From: Oscillatoriales cyanobacterium CG2_30_40_61
Lineage (GTDB): Bacteria; Cyanobacteriota; Cyanobacteriia; Cyanobacteriales; Microcoleaceae
Reading direction: 5' to 3'
Assembly: GCA_001873365.1 (NCBI GenBank)
Contig: MNYZ01000067.1
Location: forward strand, 62,001 to 126,000
Length of the DNA: 64,000 bases
Shown: positions 16,886-26,201 of the stretch, in pieces
Position numbering within the stretch: position 1 is the first letter of the stretch
How the letters are laid out: each line of letters begins with the position of its first letter
Position numbers and translations under genes: made by a program
The notes under the pieces: model-generated
What the model was told of the DNA's origin: nothing
The model's input: only the letters and a program-made list of their open reading frames with translations
Databases searched by the model: none

Positions 16886-17719
16886 TTAAGCTGTTGGTGT
16901 TTTGCGCCGATTTCCACCGCGTAAAATTCCCAACCCTTTGAGTCCTGTCCAACCTAAAGTAATATAACCAATGGCTAACAATAAACTACTAATTCCCGTT
17001 CTCAAACTTGATTTTAAGGACTGAGTTTTTGCTTGGGTTTCTAGTTCTTGTTGGCGATCGCGAATTTGAGTTAACAATTGTGTAGGTAAATTATCCGCCT
17101 GTTGATTCAAAAACTCCTCAACCGCCTTGGGATTAGATTTAGACTGTTCTAAGATTTGTCTAACTTCCTTAGGAAGATTGGGGTTAGCAAGGGCTTGATT
17201 CAGGGCTTCAGGATTTTGTGATAACCCGGCAAATTGATCTTTAAGCTGAGTTTTTCGTTGCTGAATTTGCTGCTGAAATTGGGTACTCCCAATTTGGTTT
17301 TGCAGTTGAGTTTGAGCTTGAGTCGCTTGTTGATTAATTTCTGCGAGGGCTTCGGCTCTAGCTAAACGGGTATTATTCAGATGCAAAGGAAATAGTAAAA
17401 GATACAATAGGCCTAATAAACTCGCCAACAATGCCACCCAAAATCTTAAACTCGCAAAGGGTTTAGCCGGCTTGATATTGCCTTCGGTGGCAGCATCCAT
17501 CCAAAAAGCAATAAAAACTAAGGCCATGCCCACCATCGGGACAATGCCTCGATCTACTAAGTCACTGGTGACACTAATTTGCCAGCCTCGGTTGAGAAAA
17601 TTAGGCGGAATCAAAATTACCAAAAAATCCACTAGGGATGAAAAAATTAAAATAACTCCAACCAGTTTCAAGATGAGAGAGGTTGCGGTAGAAAATTGAC
17701 GGCTAGAAGTAGCTTTCAT
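16886..17719 (-). CDS. HpsJ-like membrane protein
   Basis: A 277-residue protein with two N-terminal hydrophobic segments, a third near residue 95-113, a long Gln-rich helical region (about 125-235), and one or two C-terminal helices. The N-terminal pattern, with FSSLVDFLVILIPPNF and DRGIVPMVG, is what I recall for HpsJ-family proteins linked to hormogonium polysaccharide export and motility in filamentous cyanobacteria. The family call is from memory of the pattern, and the motility role is inference. It is divergent from hldE2 and adjacent to a WaaE-like glycosyltransferase. Confidence 0.6.
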   Translation of the reverse strand: MKATSSRQFSTATSLILKLVGVILIFSSLVDFLVILIPPNFLNRGWQISVTSDLVDRGIVPMVGMALVFIAFWMDAATEGNIKPAKPFASLRFWVALLASLLGLLYLLLFPLHLNNTRLARAEALAEINQQATQAQTQLQNQIGSTQFQQQIQQRKTQLKDQFAGLSQNPEALNQALANPNLPKEVRQILEQSKSNPKAVEEFLNQQADNLPTQLLTQIRDRQQELETQAKTQSLKSSLRTGISSLLLAIGYITLGWTGLKGLGILRGGNRRKTPTA

Positions 17720-17901
17720 TGAATGATCCGTAAACTAAGTTATGATCTCGATTTGGGCTTGTTGATATTTTCCCTAACCCTAAGTTTGTAGGGCTGGCTC
17801 GGAAATATTCAAATAAAGATCAACAAACGTTACAATTCTAATCGGTTCAGACCTATGGATAGACTGACTTGAGTAAATTCCCCCCTCCCCAATCAACTCG
17901 A

Positions 17902-18390
17902 ATGACTGCTTATCTTTACACCTTAACCGAATTACAACAAGACATCACCTTGAATCCTCAACGATGGCGTCCCCTGGTTTTTACCAATGGCTGTTTTGAT
18001 TTAATTCATGCGGGTCATGTGCGCTATTTACAAGCGGCTAAAGCCCTGGGACGATCGCTCGTTGTCGGATTAAATAGCGATTTATCCGTCCAAACGATTA
18101 AACCGCCAAAACCTGGACATCCCCAGCGCCCCATCGTCCCCGAAGCGCAACGGGCTGAAGTCCTAGCCAGTCTCAAGCCCATCGATGGGGTAGTTATTTT
18201 TTCTGAAACCACCGCCGATCATCTGATCCAAACCCTGAAGCCCGATATTTATGTTAAAGGAGGTGACTACACCCTAGAAACCTTACCAGAAGCCCCGATT
18301 GTCCAAGCCTATGGCGGTGAAGTTGCCTTGATTAATATTGAAGTCCCCTCCTCCACCAGCGCCCTAATTCAACGGATTCTCAACGGCTAA
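17902..18390 (+). CDS. HldE2/RfaE2, heptose 1-phosphate adenylyltransferase-type nucleotidyltransferase
   Basis: A 162-residue cytidylyltransferase-fold protein with TNGCFDLIHAGH (HXGH at about 36-39) and the second motif SSTSALIQRI. It corresponds to the C-terminal half of bifunctional HldE, which makes ADP-heptose. The frame extends 33 bp upstream to a TTG, but the ATG at 17902 gives the family-typical N-terminus (YTLTELQQDI...RWRPLVFTN), so I choose it. No kinase half (HldE1) is nearby. Cyanobacterial LPS usually lacks heptose, so the true product is uncertain. It is a single gene. Confidence 0.88.
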   Translation: MTAYLYTLTELQQDITLNPQRWRPLVFTNGCFDLIHAGHVRYLQAAKALGRSLVVGLNSDLSVQTIKPPKPGHPQRPIVPEAQRAEVLASLKPIDGVVIFSETTADHLIQTLKPDIYVKGGDYTLETLPEAPIVQAYGGEVALINIEVPSSTSALIQRILNG

Positions 18391-18467
18391 CTGTTGCCGG
18401 GTACTTGTACAATAGTCAAGGTTAAGAATTCTATACTTATTTTCAATTACCCAATGCCACGCCCCCT

Positions 18468-19202
18468 ATGACTGACCTGACCACTTCCCCCCAACAAAAC
18501 CCAGCCATGAGTGCGGATGAATTGCGCTCGGGGCTTTTTGGTGCTTCATCCAAGGCCCAATTCCAACTATTAGAAACATTAACCCAAGGTGGGGAAACGG
18601 TTTGGGAGGTGTTAATGGAATTTTTATTAAAACAACAGTCTAATCCTCCCAGTTTAATTAGCGGTAAGGTTTATCAAATCTTATATCAGGCTCATCCCAC
18701 GGATGAAAAAGTAAGTACCTTTTTGCAAACCCATTTTCCGACGGGAATTGTTTCCTTAAAATCCGATACCGGAATTGATTATATCCCCCTCCAAAAATTA
18801 CTCGCCCAACAAGACTTTTTAGAAGCGGATAAATTAAGCATACAAAAACTTTGTGAATTAGCCGGAAGTTCTGCGGTACAACGAAAATGGCTTTATTTTT
18901 CCGAAATTGAACGCTTCCCCATCACGGATTTAAAAACAATTGATACCCTTTGGCGTATCCATTCCGAGGGTAAATTTGGCTATTCTGTTCAGCGAGAACT
19001 TTGGTTGGGTGTGAATAAAAATTGGGATAAATTATGGCCGAAAATTGGCTGGCGTGAAGGTCGCAATTGGACACGCTACCCCCAAGGATTTACCTGGGAT
19101 TTAACCGCCCCCAAAGGTCATCTTCCCCTCTCTAATCAATTACGAGGCGTTAGAGTCATCGAAGCCCTGCTGTCCCATAAAGCCTGGTCACAGCCTGAAT
19201 AA
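18468..19202 (+). CDS. gun4: GUN4, regulator of Mg-chelatase
   Basis: A 244-residue soluble protein. An N-terminal helical bundle (about residues 15-95) is followed by the GUN4 core with its porphyrin-binding residues, including KNWDKLWPKIGW, GRNWTRYPQGFTWD and the C-terminal RGVRVIEALLSH. GUN4 binds protoporphyrin IX and Mg-protoporphyrin and stimulates ChlH in Mg-chelatase at the first step of chlorophyll synthesis. The two-domain layout is that of the true cyanobacterial Gun4 and not of the many GUN4-domain kinases. It is a single gene. A gtacaat hexamer about 60 bp upstream could be its -10. Confidence 0.95.
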   Translation: MTDLTTSPQQNPAMSADELRSGLFGASSKAQFQLLETLTQGGETVWEVLMEFLLKQQSNPPSLISGKVYQILYQAHPTDEKVSTFLQTHFPTGIVSLKSDTGIDYIPLQKLLAQQDFLEADKLSIQKLCELAGSSAVQRKWLYFSEIERFPITDLKTIDTLWRIHSEGKFGYSVQRELWLGVNKNWDKLWPKIGWREGRNWTRYPQGFTWDLTAPKGHLPLSNQLRGVRVIEALLSHKAWSQPE

Positions 19203-19291
19203 TCAGCAGCTAAGGCGGGAAAAACCACATAAAAGTCATAGTAGCAAATTGTTGAGAAGTGTTAAGCTAGTTGATTATTTAAGCGTTGACT

Positions 19292-20314
19292 ATGATTCCT
19301 GCTGTTCTGATTCAAAATCTAAAAAAATCCTATGGCACCTGTCCCGCCGTTAAAGATGTCTCTCTTGATGTCCAACCGGGGGAGATCTTTGGTTTACTTG
19401 GGCCAAATGGAGCCGGAAAAACCACAACCCTACGGGCATTATGTACCTTAATTACCCCCGATGCTGGGCGTTTGGAGGTTTCTGGTATTTCTGTAGTCGA
19501 TCAACCCCGTCTCGTTCGTCAACGCCTCGGTTATGTGGCCCAGGAGGTCGCCTTAGATAAGGTCTTAACCGGGCGAGAGTTATTACAATTACAGGCGGCT
19601 CTCTATCATATCCCTCGCGCTAATATTGCCGAACGCATTCATCAAGTTACGGATTTATTAGGATTACAAGATTGGTTAGATCAAAAAACTGGAACCTATT
19701 CCGGGGGTATTCGCAAACGCCTAGATTTAGCTTCGGGTTTACTCCATCAACCGGATTTATTAGTATTAGATGAACCTACGGTTGGTTTAGATATTGAAAC
19801 CCGGGTGGTGGTCTGGAATTTTCTCCGGCAATTAAGGGAAAATGGCACAACAATTTTAATTACTAGCCACTATTTAGAAGAAGTGGATGCTTTAGCCGAC
19901 CGGGTAGCTATTATTGATCAAGGATTAGTGATTGCTCTGGGTACTCCTTCGGCTTTAAAAGATCAACTCGGAGGCGATCGGATTACCCTCAGAATTAGGG
20001 AATTTTCCCCCGTAGAAGAAGCCGAAAAAGCTAAAGCCCTATTAAAACCCTTACCTTTTGTACAGGAGATTATTATTAATCCGGCTCAAGGTAATTCTTT
20101 AAATTTAGTGGTGCAAACTCAAAGTGATGCTTTATTTACAATTCAACAGGCGTTAAAAGATGCGGGTTTACCCACCTTTGGGATTGCCCAATCTCGCCCA
20201 AGTTTAGATGATGTTTATTTAGCAGCCACGGGTCGAACTTTACTTGATGCTGAAATTGCGGCTTCTAGTAATAGAGATTTGAAAGCTGAGAAAAAGAAAA
20301 GTATGCGCTCTTAG
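19292..20314 (+). CDS. ABC transporter ATP-binding protein, DrrA type
   Basis: A 340-residue ABC ATPase of the daunorubicin-resistance (DrrA) family. Walker A is GPNGAGKT (37-44), the signature is YSGGIRKRL, Walker B is LLVLDEPT, and the family-typical C-terminal domain ends in SLDDVYLAATG. A TTG at 19286 is also in frame, but the ATG two codons later is the more natural start. The permease follows after 58 bp on the same strand. These pairs export hydrophobic compounds or lipids; the substrate here is unknown. Confidence 0.94.
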   Translation: MIPAVLIQNLKKSYGTCPAVKDVSLDVQPGEIFGLLGPNGAGKTTTLRALCTLITPDAGRLEVSGISVVDQPRLVRQRLGYVAQEVALDKVLTGRELLQLQAALYHIPRANIAERIHQVTDLLGLQDWLDQKTGTYSGGIRKRLDLASGLLHQPDLLVLDEPTVGLDIETRVVVWNFLRQLRENGTTILITSHYLEEVDALADRVAIIDQGLVIALGTPSALKDQLGGDRITLRIREFSPVEEAEKAKALLKPLPFVQEIIINPAQGNSLNLVVQTQSDALFTIQQALKDAGLPTFGIAQSRPSLDDVYLAATGRTLLDAEIAASSNRDLKAEKKKSMRS

Positions 20315-20372
20315 TCAGATTTCTGAATTTTTTGTACAATCTAAATCGTTAATTGCCCAAACCTCAAAAACC

Positions 20373-21248
20373 ATGAGTAGTTCAACAACCTCTGTTAAAA
20401 TTTTAACTCCGAATCAAACCGTTGATCAGCAACCGAATTTAGCGGGGGAATTTCTACAAGAAACCATTGCCTTAACCCGTCGGTTATTTATTCAATTACA
20501 ACGTCGTCCTTCTACCCTAATTGCCGGGATTATTCAACCGTTAATGTGGTTAGTTTTATTTGGAGCCCTATTTCAAAATGCCCCTAAAGGATTGTTTGGA
20601 GGAACTCTTAATTATGCTCAATTTTTAGGGGCGGGAGTTATTGTTTTTACTGCCTTTGCTGGAGCTTTAAATGCGGGATTACCGATTATGTTTGACCGAG
20701 AATTTGGTTTTTTAAATCGGTTATTAGTCGCGCCTTTAGTCTCTCGATTTTCGATTGTTTTAGCTTCGGCAATTTATATCGTGACGTTGAGTTTAATTCA
20801 AACCTCTGTGATTATTGCCGCCGGAGCGGTTTTAGGGGCAGGATTACCCGGAATTGCCGGATTAAGTATCATTACCCTAATTGTGTTTCTCTTGGTTTTG
20901 GGGGTAACGGGGTTAAGTCTGGGATTAGCATTTGCCTTACCCGGTCATATTGAATTAATTGCGGTAATTTTTGTCACCAATTTACCGCTTTTATTTGCCA
21001 GTACCGCCCTCGCTCCTTTATCTTTTATGCCCCATTGGTTACAGGTGGTGGTTTGTCTGAATCCCCTCAGTTATGCGATTGAACCCATTCGTTATTTATA
21101 CCTCAATCAAGATTGGGCGTTTAATAGTGTGGTCATGGAAGCTCCCTTTGCTACGATTACTTTTGGCGGTGCGTTATTAGTATTAATCGGGTTTGCTACC
21201 TTGGCTTTACTTTCGATTCAGCCCTTATTAAAGCGTCGTTTTGCTTAA
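20373..21248 (+). CDS. ABC-2 transporter permease, DrrB type
   Basis: A 291-residue membrane protein with six hydrophobic segments. The cytoplasmic N-terminal ETIALTRRLFIQLQRRPSTL and the segment MFDREFGFLNRLLVAPLVSR (the conserved cytoplasmic helix) match ABC-2/DrrB permeases. The C-terminal loop NPLSYAIEPIRYL fits too. It is the membrane partner of the ATPase 58 bp upstream. A C-run/G-run hairpin lies 39 bp after the stop. Confidence 0.93.
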   Translation: MSSSTTSVKILTPNQTVDQQPNLAGEFLQETIALTRRLFIQLQRRPSTLIAGIIQPLMWLVLFGALFQNAPKGLFGGTLNYAQFLGAGVIVFTAFAGALNAGLPIMFDREFGFLNRLLVAPLVSRFSIVLASAIYIVTLSLIQTSVIIAAGAVLGAGLPGIAGLSIITLIVFLLVLGVTGLSLGLAFALPGHIELIAVIFVTNLPLLFASTALAPLSFMPHWLQVVVCLNPLSYAIEPIRYLYLNQDWAFNSVVMEAPFATITFGGALLVLIGFATLALLSIQPLLKRRFA

Positions 21249-21286
21249 ACTGACCCATGGGTGCATAAAATTTTTCTGCCTATTAG

Positions 21287-21323
21287 TCCCCCCTTTTTTT
21301 ATATTAAACAATCTTAGGGGGGA
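21287..21323. terminator. C6/G6 hairpin after the DrrAB-type operon
   Basis: tcccccc (21287-21293) pairs with gggggga (21317-21323). The loop starts with a T-run. It is placed correctly to end the two-gene ABC operon. Confidence 0.5.
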
Positions 21324-21409
21324 ATATCTTTTTCTAATTTTCAGAAAAATAGCTACAATGTGTGAATCTAAGTTTTTATAGTTATTTTTGAAATCGTGAG
21401 GTTATGATC

Positions 21410-21784
21410 ATGCAATTTAAAGCATTAAAATCGGCTTTGGGGGTTTTCTCATTAACTGCCGTGGCTGCCTTAATTGGAGTTTTGGGGTTCACTCCCGCCA
21501 GTCTAGCTCAATCAACTTCCGCCACGCCTTTACAACAATTTCAAAGCTCTGATAACCCCGACCCCCTCAGTGGTGAAAATAGTGGGAAAACGATGTTAGA
21601 TATTATTCATAATTCCCGGTTAGGGGGATTTAATATTGATTATGAAGCGGTAGGAAATAAACAACGCCAAAATATTCAGGATGCGGCCACTCAATTTCGG
21701 GAAAAACAACGTTTACTTCTCCAACAACCCGAAGTTACCGAAGTTTCGACAGACCCTACTAACCCTGTAGAAGTTAAACCTTAA
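21410..21784 (+). CDS. Small secreted hypothetical protein
   Basis: A 124-residue protein with a clear signal peptide (QFKALKSALGVFSLTAVAA... ending near SLAQ), then a short Ser/Gln/Pro-rich mature part of about 90 residues. The middle, SGKTMLDIIHNSRLGGFNIDYEAV, is the most sequence-like conserved part. I do not know the function. Two ATGs are in frame; GAGG at 21398-21401 is 2 bp from the first (21404) and 8 bp from the second (21410), so I choose the second. It follows the ABC operon but has its own leader of about 85 bp. Confidence 0.7.
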   Translation: MQFKALKSALGVFSLTAVAALIGVLGFTPASLAQSTSATPLQQFQSSDNPDPLSGENSGKTMLDIIHNSRLGGFNIDYEAVGNKQRQNIQDAATQFREKQRLLLQQPEVTEVSTDPTNPVEVKP

Positions 21785-21829
21785 GCTGTTAGGAATAGGG
21801 AATTTATATCCAATTATAACCGCTATAGA

Positions 21830-21985
21830 TGATCCCCCCTAACCCTGCTTAAAAAGGGGGGAACCTGAATTCTGATTCTTAAAAAGGGGGAAGCGGAATT
21901 CGGTTCTTAGTCCCCCTTTTTAATGGGGATTTAGGGGGATCTAGTCTAGGATGAAAATAGGGGTTTTGGGCTGAATTTGACACGG
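21830..21985. repeat. Dispersed C-run/G-run repeat element
   Basis: Three G-runs with matching C-runs (gatcccccct..., aaaaaggggg twice, tccccctttttaa...ttagggggatct) fill most of this gap. The right part, ggggatctagtctagga, then ggttttgg and gaatttgacac, recurs nearly unchanged after the tandem array at 29618 (29866-29910). The two loci share an element end. Confidence 0.8.
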
Positions 21986-22000
21986 ATTTAGGCGAGTTAG

Positions 22001-23083
22001 TTAATCCTTTAATGCTTCAATTAACCTTTGATTTTCGGCTTCTGTTCTAACGGCAACTCGGAAATAATGATCGCCTAAACCAGGAAAACTTAAACAATCT
22101 CTAATGAGAATGCGATGTTTTTTTAAGAGATTTAATTGCAATTTAGAAACCGAAACATCAGATTTTACTAAAATAAAATTAGCTGCACCCGAATAGGGTT
22201 TTAATCCTGATATATTGGCTAAATTATGATATAATTGAGGTCGGGAATTTTCCAACCAATTCCAGGTTTGTTGTTGAAATTCCTCATCTTTTAAAATAGC
22301 AATTCCGGCCGCCACGGCCAAACTATTCACCGGCCAAGGATCGCGCCACCGTTGCCATTTTTCTAAGCGTTGGGGATGGGCGATCGCATATCCTAAACGC
22401 AGTCCGGGTAAACTATAGAATTTGGTCAGCGATCGCAAAATCACTAAATTTTCATAGTCTTTTACCCAAGACACTAAACTTTGCTGTTGAGTGGGACGTA
22501 AAAAATCCATAAATGCCTCATCCACCACCACCAAAGCAAACTGTTTTAAGGATTCTAATAATATTTCAGCAGTAAATAGTTTTCCGGTGGGGTTATGGGG
22601 ATTATTTAATAATAACCCCGAGTTAGAACTCAAGGGTTGAGGCATAGAAAAATCCCACCCACCAGAAGCCATCGAAAGCGGACACTCAATCACATTCCCA
22701 TCAAAGGCCCTAAGTGAGCGTCCATAGTCGCCAAAGGCAGGAGTGAGTAAATAGGTCGCATCTAGTGCGGCTAGATCCCGTCCTGCCCAGGTCAGTAACT
22801 CTGCTGCCCCATTTCCGGGTAAAATCCAATCCGCCCCCAGCAAGTCCGATCCTGTTTCGCGGTTGATCTGAGTGGCGATCGCTTCCCTCAATTCCCCATA
22901 GTCGGGGTTGGGATAGACTTTTAAATCCCTCAGATGGCTTTGAATTGCATCCCAAGCCGACAAAGGCGGCCCCCAAGGATTAATACTGGCGGAAAAATCC
23001 AGAATATCCGAGGGAGAGCAGTCGGCCACGGTCGCAGCCCAAATCAGGTTTCCGCCATGACGGGGTGAATGGGTTGGTTCCAC
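22001..23083 (-). CDS. cobD: CobD-type threonine-phosphate decarboxylase
   Basis: A 360-residue class I/II PLP enzyme. It has the family features SINPWGPP, YPNPDYGELREAIA and GNGAAELL near the N-terminus, and the PLP lysine in RSLTKFYSLPGLRLGY. CobD makes (R)-1-aminopropan-2-ol phosphate, the linker of cobamides. It is separated from histidinol-phosphate aminotransferase by the N-terminal HGGN and SINPWG motifs. The start is GTG. It begins 9 bp after hupB on the same strand, so the two are probably cotranscribed. HisC-like activity is the main alternative. Confidence 0.85.
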   Translation of the reverse strand: MEPTHSPRHGGNLIWAATVADCSPSDILDFSASINPWGPPLSAWDAIQSHLRDLKVYPNPDYGELREAIATQINRETGSDLLGADWILPGNGAAELLTWAGRDLAALDATYLLTPAFGDYGRSLRAFDGNVIECPLSMASGGWDFSMPQPLSSNSGLLLNNPHNPTGKLFTAEILLESLKQFALVVVDEAFMDFLRPTQQQSLVSWVKDYENLVILRSLTKFYSLPGLRLGYAIAHPQRLEKWQRWRDPWPVNSLAVAAGIAILKDEEFQQQTWNWLENSRPQLYHNLANISGLKPYSGAANFILVKSDVSVSKLQLNLLKKHRILIRDCLSFPGLGDHYFRVAVRTEAENQRLIEALKD

Positions 23084-23092
23084 GCCTAGAAA

Positions 23093-23398
23093 TTAGTCCT
23101 CATCACTGTCGGGTTCGGCTTTAGTCTGAGCAACTTTTTCCTTGAATAGTTTGCCTGATGAAAAAGCCGGGACTTTGGTGGCTGGAATTTCCATTTTTTC
23201 CCCAGTTTTCGGGTTACGACCCTCACGGGCTTTCCGTTCGCGGGACTCAAAAGAACCAAAGCCAACCAGTGTTACTTTGTCGTCATTAGAAACTGCTTCC
23301 ATGATGGTTTCTAAAGCTGCCGTTAACACCGCATCGGCTTGTTTTTTGGTCACACTGGCCCGTTCGGCGACGGCGTCCACTAATTCACCTTTATTCAT
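23093..23398 (-). CDS. hup: HU family DNA-binding protein
   Basis: A 101-residue histone-like protein. The N-terminal MNKGELVDAVAERA and the DNA-binding arm region VTLVGFGSFESRERKAREGRNPKTG are diagnostic. The acidic tail (PDSDED) is an extension beyond the usual 90-94 residues. HU bends and compacts DNA as a dimer. AAGGAG lies 11 bp upstream of the ATG. cobD follows after 9 bp. The 5' gap of several hundred bases should hold its promoter. Confidence 0.97.
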   Translation of the reverse strand: MNKGELVDAVAERASVTKKQADAVLTAALETIMEAVSNDDKVTLVGFGSFESRERKAREGRNPKTGEKMEIPATKVPAFSSGKLFKEKVAQTKAEPDSDED

Positions 23399-24025
23399 TT
23401 GAGTTTTTACTCCTTATAATTCGCATGAAGCAATCAATAGTATAGCTGTTGGCTGTTGACTGGTAAGAGCGAAGTGACTGATCTGTTTCAACTTAAAGCG
23501 ATCAGTAAGCTAGAAATTTGATTCAAAACTAGGTTTTATCCCCCCAGCCCAGGGCTGTTTAAAAGTCGGGTCAGAAAGAGTAATCGCTACTTGATCAATC
23601 GCAATTTTTTTGTCAAAAAACAATGATAAATACTCTAATAGAATATCTGAAAAAAGTCAAGAATTTCAGAGGCTCTCAAGGAAAAATATATCCCATACCG
23701 TCAATATTATTATTAGTGATCATCGATTAGCAATTGATTAAAAAACTTTAATAAGTACCGTAAAAAATTCAGGAGATCAGCAGTTAAATCCGCGATTAAT
23801 AGTATCTCTATTTAGTTGAGAAACCTGATAGGAATATAATTAATACTATAACAGTCGCGCCTAAAGATGATGCACGCGACTGCTATAAAAAGCCGGCTAC
23901 AATTCTCAAACATGAAACCGCCGGAGCGCAGGAGGCACAGGAGAGATAGAGGGCGTAATCAGATCTTGTTTAAGATCGATCTGACCTTCTACCCAGTAAT
24001 ACCGCCATACCTCAAGCTCAACATC
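23399..24025. other. 627-bp gap between hup and the M23 gene
   Basis: On the minus strand this region should hold the hup promoter (TTGAC-like hexamers occur at several places in 23590-23710) and the end of the M23 transcript. It also contains the 41-bp hairpin at 23847-23887. A 65-codon plus-strand frame beginning in that hairpin is not convincing. No tRNA or small gene was recognised. Confidence 0.5.
23847..23887. repeat. 41-bp hairpin of the tatagca family
   Basis: tataacagtcgcg and cgcgactgctata are inverted with one mismatch around a 15-base loop. The ends match those of the element at 16742-16838. It may be a deleted version of that element, and may act as a terminator for the M23 gene on the minus strand. 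Confidence 0.7.
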
Positions 24026-26188
24026 CTAATAATTTTGCGACACCGCAGAACTTTCTGGAGGTAGGACAGCCATCGGGTTAATTGCACCTTGGTCATTGGG
24101 ATGGACTTCAAAATGTAAATGGGGCCCGGTACTGCGACCAGTGGTTCCCATTTCTGAAATTTGATCGCCTTGAGCTACTTTTTGGCCTTCGCTGACCAGG
24201 ATGCGATCATTATGGGCATACAGCGTTAAACTGCCGTCGGGATGCTCAATTTCGACTAAGTTGCCATAGCCACCATCATTCCATCTTGCATAGGAAACCA
24301 CTCCCGGGGCGGCTGCCACCACCGGGGTTCCGATCGGCCCGGCAATATCAATTCCCCGGTGCATTCGTCCCCAGCGCCAACCGTAACCGGAGGTGAGAAT
24401 ACCCGATGATGGCCAAATATAGCCATTAAAGCGCATAGACCCACTCGGTAAATAAACATCTGGCCCAGAGAGCGGGGGTAACTGGGGGGAAACCATCTGA
24501 CCCAAAGCCGGGTTACTTAAAGGATCATAAGCCTTAGAACCGACAGGGGCAGTAGCCACTACCGAACGTCTGGATGCAGGTTGGAGTTGAGCAGCCGGAG
24601 AGGTCACGCCATTGGGAGACAATTGAGCTAACTGTTCCGCAGCCAAATTCTGTTCGGCTTGACTAGCCTTTTCAGGAGCATAGGCTTGAGGATTAAACTC
24701 AGGATTAATCGGTTTTTGCCGATGTAAGGAATTTTTTCCTTCAGTCGTCAAGGCTTCAACCTTGGGCTGTTCCGATGCTTCCACAGATACGTTAATCACC
24801 TGATAGTCGCTTTGAACCTTATATTCTTCCCGCAAGCGTTCTACTTCAGATCTCAGGCGATCACTGTACAATTTGTTGACAGCTTCCGATTTGCGAACAG
24901 AAACCTCTTGAACCGCCACCTGTTCAGATAAGGAAGAAAATTTGGCATCGACGGGAATCGCCACGGCGACGGTTGCTACAGGAGTAGAAGACTCGACCGT
25001 ATCCATCGCCCGGTTCGCCAGTTGATTCAGCGAGAGTTGATTTAAAGTGCTATGGGTAGGAATCGAACTCAGATCAGTCAGATCTTCCCCTGGAAGATTG
25101 GCAACGACTGCATTATTAGTTCGGAGTTCCGAGGGAAGGACTGCCGGAAGCACGGCTTCAGGCAATCTCCCCCCTAAACGGCCCAAGTCTGTGGGGGCAG
25201 AAGCTTGTTGTGTAGAGGGGTCAGCATCTGGACGAACCTGAAGGTCTTGCCATGGATTTGGCGTTACAGAGGACGGATTACTAGGGAAACTACTCGCCAG
25301 TTGCTTAGGGATTTTTAGATTCTGATTGACACTCAGAATATTAGGATCAGTTAGCTGATTCGCTCTGATAATGGCATCTACGGAAACATTATGCAGTTTA
25401 GCAATTCGAGCTAAGGTATCACCCGAACCGACCTGATAAACTTCCGAGACCGTTTGGGCGCTGGGATCATTCGGAATCACAAACGCTCCAGAAATCTCTT
25501 GGGAGAGAGTATCTAAAGAATTAGGATCAGGCGAGATAGCAGCAGCCCTATTGGTTGGCTCCCCTTGCTGATCGGGGGTACTCGGAGATCCCGAAACCTC
25601 CAGCGATGGATATACGGTGTCCTGAGTTGCCGAGGTTTCGACCTCAGAAGCAGAAGGAATCTGATGATTAAATTCCGACTGAGATTCGGTCAGCGTAGAT
25701 GATTCAGGTAAGGATTCCGAGGCAACACTCGGCCGAGACTCTGGTGTACCCAAGGCTTCTACGCTAGTCTTATCTGGTTTTTTTAACCCTAAATCCCTAG
25801 ACTGACTCCGGTTATTCGTCGCTTTCTCATCTGTATTCAGACTAGAAAGGCTTCGCAACAGAGACGGCTGCCAATCCGATGAGGATGCTTGTGCGCCGGA
25901 GGTAAAATTTTCTCCGACCGGAGAAGATGCAGCCATCGGCCCAGGGGATGGCATCGTGGGACTTGACTCAGAATTGGATAACTCTGTAGCCATGGCCTGA
26001 GCATTGGCTTTCGGCATCAGGATGCCAGAAGCCATGGCTAAACCGAGAAATGCAACAGAGGTATAAACCTTGTGACTGCCAGAGTATGCGACCTGTTGTT
26101 TGGTCTGGCCTGTTGCAGTCTGATCTAAATTGGAATCTAAACTAGGCATAGCAACAGGTTGATCATGATTTGGAACTGTTCCTTTCAA
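24026..26188 (-). CDS. LysM and M23 peptidase, cell-wall endopeptidase or amidase activator
   Basis: A 720-residue envelope protein. A hydrophobic segment near residues 46-65 (SVAFLGLAMASGILMP, ending ANAQA) is a signal or anchor after a 40-residue cytoplasmic-type start. A long low-complexity Ser/Pro region follows, with one LysM domain (YQVGSGDTLARIA, near 250-295), a coiled segment (~440-470), and a C-terminal M23 domain (~590-705) with HRGIDIAG and HLHFEV zinc ligands intact. It should cleave peptidoglycan or activate an amidase. The TTG start is supported by a perfect AGGAGG 7 bp upstream. A LytM factor without activity is unlikely because the ligands are kept. Confidence 0.9.
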   Translation of the reverse strand: MKGTVPNHDQPVAMPSLDSNLDQTATGQTKQQVAYSGSHKVYTSVAFLGLAMASGILMPKANAQAMATELSNSESSPTMPSPGPMAASSPVGENFTSGAQASSSDWQPSLLRSLSSLNTDEKATNNRSQSRDLGLKKPDKTSVEALGTPESRPSVASESLPESSTLTESQSEFNHQIPSASEVETSATQDTVYPSLEVSGSPSTPDQQGEPTNRAAAISPDPNSLDTLSQEISGAFVIPNDPSAQTVSEVYQVGSGDTLARIAKLHNVSVDAIIRANQLTDPNILSVNQNLKIPKQLASSFPSNPSSVTPNPWQDLQVRPDADPSTQQASAPTDLGRLGGRLPEAVLPAVLPSELRTNNAVVANLPGEDLTDLSSIPTHSTLNQLSLNQLANRAMDTVESSTPVATVAVAIPVDAKFSSLSEQVAVQEVSVRKSEAVNKLYSDRLRSEVERLREEYKVQSDYQVINVSVEASEQPKVEALTTEGKNSLHRQKPINPEFNPQAYAPEKASQAEQNLAAEQLAQLSPNGVTSPAAQLQPASRRSVVATAPVGSKAYDPLSNPALGQMVSPQLPPLSGPDVYLPSGSMRFNGYIWPSSGILTSGYGWRWGRMHRGIDIAGPIGTPVVAAAPGVVSYARWNDGGYGNLVEIEHPDGSLTLYAHNDRILVSEGQKVAQGDQISEMGTTGRSTGPHLHFEVHPNDQGAINPMAVLPPESSAVSQNY

Positions 26189-26195
26189 AGAACGA

Positions 26196-26201
26196 CCTCC
26201 T
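26196..26201 (-). promoter_or_regulatory. Strong ribosome-binding site fixing a TTG start
   Basis: AGGAGG on the minus strand lies 7 bp before TTG at 26188. It supports TTG over the ATG 13 codons later for the LysM/M23 gene. Confidence 0.75.

Noticed and set aside
23867-24064. 65-codon plus-strand frame
   Set aside because: It starts inside a hairpin repeat, overlaps the M23 end and has an unusual basic composition.
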